From the NCBI RefSeq assembly GCF_001598355.1, contig NZ_BCYU01000006.1, positions 1-64,000 on the forward strand: 64,000 bases of DNA, read 5' to 3'. The notes under the pieces were generated by a model. The model was not told the DNA's origin and ran no database searches. It worked only from the letters and a program-made list of their open reading frames with translations. Source of the stretch: Sphingomonas asaccharolytica NBRC 15499 (GTDB lineage Bacteria; Pseudomonadota; Alphaproteobacteria; Sphingomonadales; Sphingomonadaceae). Positions 23,851 through 31,010 of this stretch are shown here, in pieces (positions within the stretch are counted from its first letter, which is position 1; each line of letters starts with the position of its first letter). Position numbers and translations under genes: made by a program.

Positions 23851-24749
23851 GGACGTTCGTCACGGTCGTCGACCAGGGATCGATGGCCGCCGCGGCGCGC
23901 GTGCTCAACATCAGCGCGTCGGCGGTCGCCCAGCAGCTCCACGCGCTCGAACGAGAGATGGGCGCGCCCTTGCTGCTTCGCGTCGGGCGGACGATGCGGA
24001 TGACCGAACAGGGCGCGCGTGTCCTGGCGCCGGCGCGCAAGCTGCTGCGCGACGCGACCGATCTGCGCGGGATCGCGCAGGAAGGCGAAGTGACCGGCGA
24101 GTTGTGGCTCGGCGCCTGCACCACGCCGCTGACTGGGCTGCTGCCGGACATCCTGGCCGCGGTGAGCAAGACCTTTCCCCAGGTCAACATCCACATCCAG
24201 TCGGGCAATTCGGCGCAACTCTTCGTCGATGTCGAAGCGGGTAAGCTCGATGCCGCTTTGGTGCTCGAAGCACCCTATCCGCTGCCCAAGACCTGCGACT
24301 GGCTGTTGTTGCGCGAGGAACCGTTGATCGTGCTGGCGCCGCGCGCGTTGGCCGATCGCGATCCGCTCGACCTGCTGCGCGAGGAACCGCTGATCCGCTA
24401 CGACCGCAATCAATGGGGCGGTCGGTCGGCGGAAGTCTATTTGAACGAACTCGGCATCGTCCCGCGCGAGCGGTTCGAGCTTAACGCTCTGAACGCGATC
24501 GCGATGATGGTCGATCGTGGACTGGGCGTGTCGATCGTCCCCGATTGGACCCCGCCCTGGCCCGAGGGGATCGACATCGTCCGCCTGCAACTGCCCGAGC
24601 GGCGGATCGGGCGGCGCATCGGTATCGTCTGGTCACGCTCAAGCGTTCGCATGCGGCTGGTGACCGTGCTGCTGCAGGAAAGCGCGCGCCTGTCAGCCGA
24701 GCAGAAACCTAATGACGCGGAATCGCCGCGAGGCTCCCGCGTTCGATGA
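23832..24749 (+). CDS. LysR-family regulator with an apparent ATC start
   Basis: Residues about 1-60 form the LysR winged helix (DTGFLRTFVTVVDQGSMAAA, SASAVAQQLHALEREMGAPL), followed by a substrate-binding domain (about 90-290: GELWLGACTTPLTGLLPD, AALVLEAPYPL, MMVDRGLGVSIVPDW). No ATG, GTG or TTG is available where the family begins. GGAGGAG (23818-23824) stands 7 nt before ATC at 23832, which is exactly where the family N-terminus would start; the next ATG (23883) would remove the first helix. I therefore place the start at ATC. The gene overlaps the symporter end by 19 nt and the convergent LacI gene end by 41 nt. It probably controls the divergent operons either side of 20.5 kb. Confidence 0.8.
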   Translation: MDTGFLRTFVTVVDQGSMAAAARVLNISASAVAQQLHALEREMGAPLLLRVGRTMRMTEQGARVLAPARKLLRDATDLRGIAQEGEVTGELWLGACTTPLTGLLPDILAAVSKTFPQVNIHIQSGNSAQLFVDVEAGKLDAALVLEAPYPLPKTCDWLLLREEPLIVLAPRALADRDPLDLLREEPLIRYDRNQWGGRSAEVYLNELGIVPRERFELNALNAIAMMVDRGLGVSIVPDWTPPWPEGIDIVRLQLPERRIGRRIGIVWSRSSVRMRLVTVLLQESARLSAEQKPNDAESPRGSRVR

Positions 24750-25728
24750 ACTCATAGGGCAATTCGACGCAGGCGCTCCCGTCGCGGGTCTGCTGTCCCG
24801 GACCGATCAGCAGGTCGATCGCCGCCGCGGCCATTTCAGGATTGGGTTGGCGCACGGTGCTGAGCTGCGGCCAGGCCATGCGCGACACCGGCGCATCGTC
24901 GAACCCGACGATCGACAAGGCAGTGGGGACCGCGATCTGGTGGCGCATGGCGACGACCAAAGCGGCCAGCGCCATCTCGTCATTGCTGGCGAAGATCGCG
25001 GTCGGCGGCTCGCCCTCGCCCAGGATCGCCTCCGCCGCGATCAGGCCGGAGCGGAACGTGAAATCCCCTTGTAACACGCGTTTCGGCGGGATCGATATGC
25101 CGGCGGCGGTAATGGCGTCGCAAAACCCTTCCCACCGCCGCACGGTCGCGCTGTGGGTGGGATTGCCCTTGATGAAGCCGATATCGCGATGACCGAGCGC
25201 GATCAGCTTCTCGGTCACTTCGCGCGCGGCGGCGCGGTCGTCCATCCGGACTTGCGGCGTGCGGTCGAGCGCGTCGCCCGGCGCGATCCGCACGATCGGC
25301 ACCTCGTTCGCCTCGAGCATGTCGATCAGGTCCGGCCAGTCGCAGATCGGCGGGGTGAGCACCGCGCCGGCCAGCTTCACCGTCCGCAAGGTGGCATCCA
25401 GCCGCGCCATCCAATCGGGCTGGACGCGGTCGACCTGTTCGATCAGCAAGTGATGACTGAGCGCGCGGCAGCGGATGAGCGCGCCGCGCTGCAGGTCGGC
25501 GGCATAGACCGATGCGGGATCGTCGAAGAACATCCCGATCAGGAAAGACTTGGCGCTCGACAGGCCGCGCGCGAACGCATTGGGCCGGTAATCGAGTTCC
25601 GCGACCACCCGCATGACCTGTTCGCGCACTTCGGGGCGGACATGGACTTCATCGTTGATGACGCGCGACACCGTCTTGGGCGATACGCCCGCGCGTTCCG
25701 CGACGTCCTTGATGGTGACCGTCTTCAT
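24709..25728 (-). CDS. LacI-family regulator of the GH3/TBDR genes
   Basis: This 339-residue protein has a LacI helix-turn-helix at residues 1-40 (TIKDVAERAGVSPKTVSRVI), a hinge (YRPNAFARGLSS) and a periplasmic-binding-like effector domain (IGMFFDDPASVYAADLQ, AIFASNDEMALAA, IVGFDDAPVSRMAWPQLSTVRQP). It should repress in the absence of a sugar. The ATG at 25728 is preferred over an upstream in-frame start at 25797, which would add 23 residues unlike the family. It lies just downstream of the first GH3 gene on the same strand. The duplicated palindrome at 28385 and 30898 is its likely operator. Confidence 0.9.
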   Translation of the reverse strand: MKTVTIKDVAERAGVSPKTVSRVINDEVHVRPEVREQVMRVVAELDYRPNAFARGLSSAKSFLIGMFFDDPASVYAADLQRGALIRCRALSHHLLIEQVDRVQPDWMARLDATLRTVKLAGAVLTPPICDWPDLIDMLEANEVPIVRIAPGDALDRTPQVRMDDRAAAREVTEKLIALGHRDIGFIKGNPTHSATVRRWEGFCDAITAAGISIPPKRVLQGDFTFRSGLIAAEAILGEGEPPTAIFASNDEMALAALVVAMRHQIAVPTALSIVGFDDAPVSRMAWPQLSTVRQPNPEMAAAAIDLLIGPGQQTRDGSACVELPYEFIERGSLAAIPRH

Positions 25729-25854
25729 GCCATGCAAATATCCGCCGGCCGAGCGGCCGATGAGGCCGTGCGATAATACCAATTGGCGCGGAAGCAAGGC
25801 CGGGACGTCATGAGGGCGATTCCGCCCGTCTCACGTTACCCGCAATGGTGACGC

Positions 25855-28347
25855 TCAGCGGCAATCGACCACCCCTTCCGGCGGCGAGGCGAAGCGGATG
25901 GCGGAGACGGTTAGGTCGAGATGGCCTGCCGTGGTCAGCGTAAGCGGCTGGGCGACGCGGTCGAGCGGCGTGCCGACAAGGCAGCGCAGGGGCACGGCGA
26001 TCTGACCCCATTGCTTGCTAGCTGCCAGCGCCGTTAGCCGCGCGGTCACGTCCCTGCCGCCCAGCAGAACCGGGGCGGTCGGCGCCGCGTCGACCTTGAG
26101 GTCGATCACCAGCGCGACGTCGCCATTGGCCTCGCGCGTCAAGTCGACCGGCTCGCCTATCAAGGCCGCCGTCGCGCTCGCTTTGCCGGTCCAGGCGATC
26201 CGGATCGAGTCTTCCTGCGCCCCGCGGTCGGCCGATCGCGCCGATATCAGGGCGGGATCCGGATCGGCCGCGAGCGCAGCTTCGGTGCCGAACAGGAAGC
26301 GGCGGCCATTGGTCGGCTTGCCGCGCGCGAATAGGACGTTGCGGTCGCCCTTCAGCGTGCCGCGATCTTCCGGAAGCGCGGCGAGGTCGCCCTTGTCGCG
26401 CGTGGTGAGGCCGAAGCCATAGGCAAAGAGCGGGTCGTAGCCTGGATCGCCGACATTGAGCGGCGCCTGATCGGGGCGCTTGGGCCAGCTGAACGGCAGC
26501 TTCCCGCGGAAATCGGCCTTGCCGAACAGCAGGTCGGCGATGCCTTCTCCTTCCGATCCCGGCAGCCAGGCGGCGACGAACGCGTCCGATGCGTTGAGAT
26601 AGGGGTTCACCCAGAGCGGGCGCCCCGACAGGAACACCGCGACCACCGGCACGCCCGCCGCCTTCAACCGCTTCATCGTCGCCAGAGTGTCGACCGTGGC
26701 GGGATCGTCGAACGCCACGTCGCTGCGGTCGCCCTGGAATTCGGCATAGGGATTCTCGCCAAAGACGACGATCGCGGCGTCCGGCTTCGTCGCGAACTGC
26801 CCGTCGACCGACAGGCTGGCCTTGCCGCCGGCGGCCTTGACCTCGTTCTCGATGCCGCGCCAGATCGAGGTGGCATTGGGGAAATCGCTGGGGAGGGTGC
26901 CGGTGCCCTGCCATGACAATGTCCAGCCGCCCGCCTGCTTGGCGACGTTATCGGCGCCATCGCCGGCGACGAGAATATTGGCGCCGGCCTTCAGCGGCAG
27001 CAGCGAGCCCGCATTCTTCAGCAGCACCAGCGATTCGCGCACCGCCTGGCGCGCGACCGCGCGATGATCGGGCGAACCGAGCTGGTCATATTGCCCGGCA
27101 TAAGCGCGTTCGGACGGCCGTTTCGCATCGAAGATGCCGGCGCGAAACTTGACCCGCAGGATGCGGCGCACGGCGTCGTCGAGCCGGCTCATCGGGATCG
27201 TCCCCGCCTTCACCTCGCGCAGGGTCGATTCCCAAATACCTTTCCAGCTGTCGGGCGCCATATAGAGGTCGAGCCCGGCGAGGATCGCCTGAGGGCAGTC
27301 GGACGCGGTGCAGCCTTCGACCTGGGCATGCGCGTTCCAGTCGCTGACCAAGAAGCCGTCGAAGTTCCAGCGATCCTTGACGACTCCGGTCAACAGGCTG
27401 CGATTGCCGGTCATCTTGCGGCCATTCCAGCTCGAAAAGCTGATCATGATCGATTGGACGCCGGCCTTGATCGCGGCCTCGTAGGGCGGCGCGAACAGGT
27501 CGCGGAGCTGAGCTTCGGTCACCTGGGCGTTGCCCTGGTCCTTGCCGTCCCTGGTGCCCCCGTCGCCGAGGAAATGCTTGGCGGTGGCGATCACGTGAGG
27601 ACCCTTCAGCCAGTCCCTGGCGCCGACCTTGCCCTGCAACCCCTTGACCAAAGCGCCGGCATAGCTGGCGGCGATCTCGGGGACTTCGCCGAACCCTTCA
27701 TAGCTGCGGCCCCAGCGGTCGTCGCGGACCACGGCGATGGTCGGCGCAAAGGTCCAATCGATCCCGGTCACCCGCATCTCGACCGCGGTCACTTCACCGA
27801 TCCGCCGCATCAGTGCGGGATCGCGCATCGCGCCGAGCCCGACATTGTGCGGGAACAGTGTCGCGCCGACGATGTTCGAATGGCCGTGCACCGCGTCGAT
27901 CCCCCAAATCGCCGGGATGCGTGGCAAATTGGGATCGTCGCTGGTCGACGCATCCCAAAAGGCATCGGCCAGCGCGAGCCAGTCCTTGGCGGGGGCGTTA
28001 TATTTCCCGCCCGGGTCGGAGTTGCCGCCGTTGAACACCGAGCCGAGCTGATATTTGCGGACATCGTCGGGCGTGATCGAGGCGATGTCGCCTTGCACGA
28101 TTTGGCCGACCTTTTGTTCGAGCGACATGCGGGCGATCAGCTGAGTGATCTTGCCTTCGATGGCCGGATCTTCGCGCACCGGCGATCTGATCGCGGGCCA
28201 GGTCGCCGGGTTCGCGACGCTGGATGGGGTAGCGGGAGAGGTGTCAGCGGGTGCGGGCGATGCTGTCTGCCCCGACGCGGGCACGCCAAATGCAAAAGCG
28301 GCCATGGCTAGGCCGGCCAACGGCGCTCCCCTACGAATCATCTCCAC
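25855..28347 (-). CDS. Exported GH3 beta-glucosidase/exo-glucanase
   Basis: This 830-residue protein has a signal peptide ending near VPASGQ. GH3 domain 1 (about 60-420) shows EQKVGQIVQGDI, IWGIDAVHGHSN, TFAPTIAVVRDDRWGRSYEGFGE, ATAKHFLGDGGT and the nucleophile motif FLVSDWNAH (Asp about 336). Domain 2 follows (ESLVLLKNAGSLLPL, ILVAGDGADNV, GWTLSWQGTG, FGENPYAEFQGD, VAVFLSGRPLWVNPYL, LPFSWPK). A C-terminal beta domain of about 170 residues resembles that of ExoP-type exo-1,3/1,4-beta-glucanases. It should remove glucose from beta-glucans in the periplasm. It diverges from the second GH3 gene across a shared LacI operator. Confidence 0.92.
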   Translation of the reverse strand: MEMIRRGAPLAGLAMAAFAFGVPASGQTASPAPADTSPATPSSVANPATWPAIRSPVREDPAIEGKITQLIARMSLEQKVGQIVQGDIASITPDDVRKYQLGSVFNGGNSDPGGKYNAPAKDWLALADAFWDASTSDDPNLPRIPAIWGIDAVHGHSNIVGATLFPHNVGLGAMRDPALMRRIGEVTAVEMRVTGIDWTFAPTIAVVRDDRWGRSYEGFGEVPEIAASYAGALVKGLQGKVGARDWLKGPHVIATAKHFLGDGGTRDGKDQGNAQVTEAQLRDLFAPPYEAAIKAGVQSIMISFSSWNGRKMTGNRSLLTGVVKDRWNFDGFLVSDWNAHAQVEGCTASDCPQAILAGLDLYMAPDSWKGIWESTLREVKAGTIPMSRLDDAVRRILRVKFRAGIFDAKRPSERAYAGQYDQLGSPDHRAVARQAVRESLVLLKNAGSLLPLKAGANILVAGDGADNVAKQAGGWTLSWQGTGTLPSDFPNATSIWRGIENEVKAAGGKASLSVDGQFATKPDAAIVVFGENPYAEFQGDRSDVAFDDPATVDTLATMKRLKAAGVPVVAVFLSGRPLWVNPYLNASDAFVAAWLPGSEGEGIADLLFGKADFRGKLPFSWPKRPDQAPLNVGDPGYDPLFAYGFGLTTRDKGDLAALPEDRGTLKGDRNVLFARGKPTNGRRFLFGTEAALAADPDPALISARSADRGAQEDSIRIAWTGKASATAALIGEPVDLTREANGDVALVIDLKVDAAPTAPVLLGGRDVTARLTALAASKQWGQIAVPLRCLVGTPLDRVAQPLTLTTAGHLDLTVSAIRFASPPEGVVDCR

Positions 28348-28384
28348 CCCTTATCATTCTGCAGGCGCCGTTCGCCGAAACTCA

Positions 28385-28400
28385 TTGACATCGATGTCGG
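28385..28400. promoter_or_regulatory. LacI-type operator, copy 1
   Basis: TTGACATCGATGTCGG contains the perfect 12-bp palindrome GACATCGATGTC with a central CG, typical of LacI-family sites. The same 16 bases recur at 30898-30913. Rightward, TTGACA doubles as a -35 hexamer, so a bound repressor would block the promoter. The site lies between two divergent GH3 genes. Confidence 0.7.
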
Positions 28401-28451
28401 TCTTGGCGATCAACGTCAAGCATTTCGGAAAAACCGAACAAGGGGAGAGGG

Positions 28452-28613
28452 ATGATCACCGCCGCGCGAGCTCTGCCGTTCGACGTGCTCGCTTCCCCCA
28501 TTTTCCGAGACTCGAATCCTCCCCCCGCCGCGCTTTGCGCCGGCGGGCTAGCGGCCGCTGCAAGCTGTGGCGGCCGCTTTTTTTTATCATTTCGATTGAG
28601 GAATCCGCGATGA
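28452..28613 (+). CDS. Leader ORF running through a terminator into a GH3 gene
   Basis: An ATG at 28452 directly follows the purine-rich AGGGGAGAGGG and opens a 53-codon frame. The frame passes through both hairpins at 28524-28578 and stops at a TGA overlapping the ATG of the GH3 gene (ATGA at 28610-28613). The peptide starts MITAARALPF and shows no known family. A ribosome on this frame would disrupt the terminator stem and couple translation to the GH3 gene, so it may be an attenuation leader. Conservation has not been tested. Confidence 0.4.
   Translation: MITAARALPFDVLASPIFRDSNPPPAALCAGGLAAAASCGGRFFLSFRLRNPR
28550..28587 (+). terminator. Intrinsic terminator or attenuator in the GH3 leader
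   Basis: AGCGGCCGC (28550-28558) pairs perfectly with GCGGCCGCT (28570-28578) over an 11-nt loop and is followed by a run of eight or more T. A second stem, CCCGCCG/CGGCGGG (28524-28547), lies just upstream. The hairpin ends about 25 nt before the GH3 start, so it controls that gene and does not end an upstream one. Confidence 0.65.
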
Positions 28614-30865
28614 AGTCTCGTCTGTTCGGTGCCTTGATCTGCATCGGTACCGTCAGCCTGCCTGCAGCACTCGCTGCGCGTGAAGCCGCACAGAAGCCCG
28701 CCGCCGCCGAGTCGAATCGCGTCGCAGAACCCTGGCGCAACAAGAACTTGTCGGCAGCGGCGCGCGCCGCAGCGTTGCTCAAGGCGATGACGCTCAAGGA
28801 GAAGCTGACCTATATCCATGGGCTCTTCCCCAACAAGATCGAGCCCCGCCCGGCCGACATGGTCCCCTCGGCCGGCTATGTGCCAGGCGTGCCGCGGCTC
28901 GGCATCCCGACTCTGCGGGAGAGCGATGCCAGTCTGGGCGTCGCCAACCAGATGAATCTGCGCACCGACGACGTCGCGACGGCTTTGCCCTCGGGTCTCG
29001 CCACCGCGGCGACCTTCGATCCCAAACTGGCTTATGCCGGTGGAGCGATGGCCGGCGCGGAAGCGCGCGCCAAGACCTTCAACGTCCTGCTCGCCGGCGG
29101 GGTCAACCTGACCCGTGATGCCTGGAATGGGCGTAATTTCGAGTATCTGGGGGAAGACCCCCTGCTTGCCGGCACGCTCGTCGCGGCCGCGGTGCGCGGG
29201 GTCGAATCAAACCACATTGTCTCGACCGTCAAGCATTTCGCGCTCAACGCGCAGGAGACGGGCCGCACCATACTGAACGCGCGGATCGACGAGGCGGCAT
29301 TGCGCGAGAGCGACCTTCTCGCCTTCGAAATCGCGGTGAAGGACGGCCGCCCCGGCTCGGTGATGTGCGCCTATAACAAGGTCAACGGCGACTGGGCGTG
29401 CGAGAACCGCTTCCTGCTGACCAAGGTCCTGCGCGACGACTGGAAATATCCCGGCTGGGTGATGTCGGACTGGGGCGGAGTCCATTCGACCGTCAAGGCG
29501 GCGATGGCGGGCCTTGACCAGGAATCGGGCCAGGAACTTGACAAGCAAATCTATTTCGGCGCGCCGTTCGCCGCCGCGGTCGCGAACGGCACGATCCCCG
29601 TGGCGCGCCTCGACGAGATGGTGCGGCGCATCCTCACCGGCGTGATCGCCAGCGGCCTTTACGACGATCCGTCGCCGGCGGCGGTGCAGCCGATCGACTA
29701 TCCGGCGCACGCCGCGGTTGCGCAGCATGTGGCCGAGGCCTCGATGGTCTTGCTCAAGAACCAGGGCAATGTCCTGCCGCTGGCGAAACGCGCGCAGAAG
29801 ATCGTGCTGATCGGCGGCCATGCCGATGTCGGCGTGCTGTCGGGCGGCGGGTCGAGCCAGGTGCGTTCGGTCGGCGGCGTGCCGATCGAAATCCCGCTGA
29901 CCTCGGGTGCGGCGGCGTCGTTCGTGCGCGTGACCTATCACAATTCCTCGCCGCTCAAGGCGATCCGGGCGATCGCGCCGGGCGCGCAGATTTCCTATGT
30001 CGACGGCAAGGATCCCGCCGCCGCGGCGGCGGCGGCGCGCGACGCCGACATCGCGATCGTCTTCGCCACGCAATGGGCGACCGAGGCCGAGGATAATCGC
30101 GACATCGCGCTGCCCGACAATCAGGATGCGCTGATCGACGCGGTCGCCGCGGCCCAGGCGAAGACGGTGGTAGTGCTTGAGACTGGCGGCCCAGTGCTGA
30201 TGCCGTGGATCGACCGCGTGCCGGCAGTGGTCGAGGCTTGGTATTCCGGCCAGCGCGGCGGCGAAGCGATGGCGCGCGTCCTGTTCGGCGATGTCGACGC
30301 GGTCGGACGCTTGCCGATGACGTTCCCGCGCGCGTCGACGCAGTTGCCGCGCCCCGGGCCTATCGGCTTGGAAAGCCTGAAGAACGACGCCGCGAGCAAT
30401 GCCGGTTCGGGGACCGCCGAGCCGGTCGCATCGTTCGATGTCGACTATAAGGAAGGCGCCAATGTCGGTTACCGTCGGTATGCAGCGCAGAGCAGCCAGC
30501 CGCTGTTCGCGTTCGGCTATGGCCTCAATTATGCCAGAGTGAGCTATGCCAAGGCCCGCTTCACCGGCGGGGCCAAGCCCAGCGTGACGGTTGCGATCAC
30601 CAATCAAAGTGGCCGCGCGACCGTCGCCGTGCCGCAGCTCTACGTCACATTACCGGATGGCAGTCCGCTGCGACTCGCCGGATGGAGCCGCGAAGCACTG
30701 GCGCCGCGCGAGACGCGAACCGTAACGATCGCGGCCGATCCGCGCGTGCTGGCGCGCTGGCAAGGCGGACGGTGGCGGCAGGCTGCCGGTAGTTACAAAC
30801 TGACCTTGGCAACCGACGCTGCGCATCCGCTGCAATCGACCAGTGTTGCCTTGGCGCAACGCTAA
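28610..30865 (+). CDS. Exported GH3 beta-glucosidase
   Basis: The protein has 751 residues with a signal peptide ending near AALAA. GH3 domain 1 shows KAMTLKEKLTYIHG, GVPRLGIPTLRESDASLG, LAGGVNLTRDAWNGRNFEYLGEDP, VKHFALNAQETGR and nucleophile motif GWVMSDWGG (Asp287). Domain 2 has EASMVLLKNQGNVLPL, VLIGGHADVGVLSGGGSSQV, FATQWATEAEDNRD, VVLETGGPVLMPW and RLPMTFP. A fibronectin-III-like C-terminal domain follows (FGYGLNYA...). It should cleave beta-linked glucosides in the periplasm. The ATG follows TTGAGGAATCC. It differs strongly from the neighbouring GH3, so the two probably act on different linkages. The TBDR starts 145 nt downstream with its own operator. Confidence 0.9.
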   Translation: MKSRLFGALICIGTVSLPAALAAREAAQKPAAAESNRVAEPWRNKNLSAAARAAALLKAMTLKEKLTYIHGLFPNKIEPRPADMVPSAGYVPGVPRLGIPTLRESDASLGVANQMNLRTDDVATALPSGLATAATFDPKLAYAGGAMAGAEARAKTFNVLLAGGVNLTRDAWNGRNFEYLGEDPLLAGTLVAAAVRGVESNHIVSTVKHFALNAQETGRTILNARIDEAALRESDLLAFEIAVKDGRPGSVMCAYNKVNGDWACENRFLLTKVLRDDWKYPGWVMSDWGGVHSTVKAAMAGLDQESGQELDKQIYFGAPFAAAVANGTIPVARLDEMVRRILTGVIASGLYDDPSPAAVQPIDYPAHAAVAQHVAEASMVLLKNQGNVLPLAKRAQKIVLIGGHADVGVLSGGGSSQVRSVGGVPIEIPLTSGAAASFVRVTYHNSSPLKAIRAIAPGAQISYVDGKDPAAAAAAARDADIAIVFATQWATEAEDNRDIALPDNQDALIDAVAAAQAKTVVVLETGGPVLMPWIDRVPAVVEAWYSGQRGGEAMARVLFGDVDAVGRLPMTFPRASTQLPRPGPIGLESLKNDAASNAGSGTAEPVASFDVDYKEGANVGYRRYAAQSSQPLFAFGYGLNYARVSYAKARFTGGAKPSVTVAITNQSGRATVAVPQLYVTLPDGSPLRLAGWSREALAPRETRTVTIAADPRVLARWQGGRWRQAAGSYKLTLATDAAHPLQSTSVALAQR

Positions 30866-30897
30866 ACTGAACGATCCGAATTGGGCTTTGTCCGATA

Positions 30898-30913
30898 TTG
30901 ACATCGATGTCGG
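30898..30913. promoter_or_regulatory. LacI-type operator, copy 2
   Basis: This is identical over 16 bases to the site at 28385-28400 (TTGACATCGATGTCGG). It lies about 100 nt before the TBDR start and again overlaps a -35-like TTGACA. It suggests that the TBDR belongs to the same repressor regulon as the two GH3 genes. Confidence 0.7.
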
Positions 30914-31010
30914 ACTCGATACGAAGACAGTCGAGGCGAGAGCACATCGCTTAACATCAATAGTCGTGTCGGCATGGGAAGATGCCGGCCAGGTAGGGAG
31001 GATCTGGGGC

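Noticed and set aside
30891..30914. TCCGA/TCGGA flanking the second LacI operator as an extended palindrome
   Set aside because: Its centre is offset by 3 bp from that of GACATCGATGTC, so it is not an extension of the operator.
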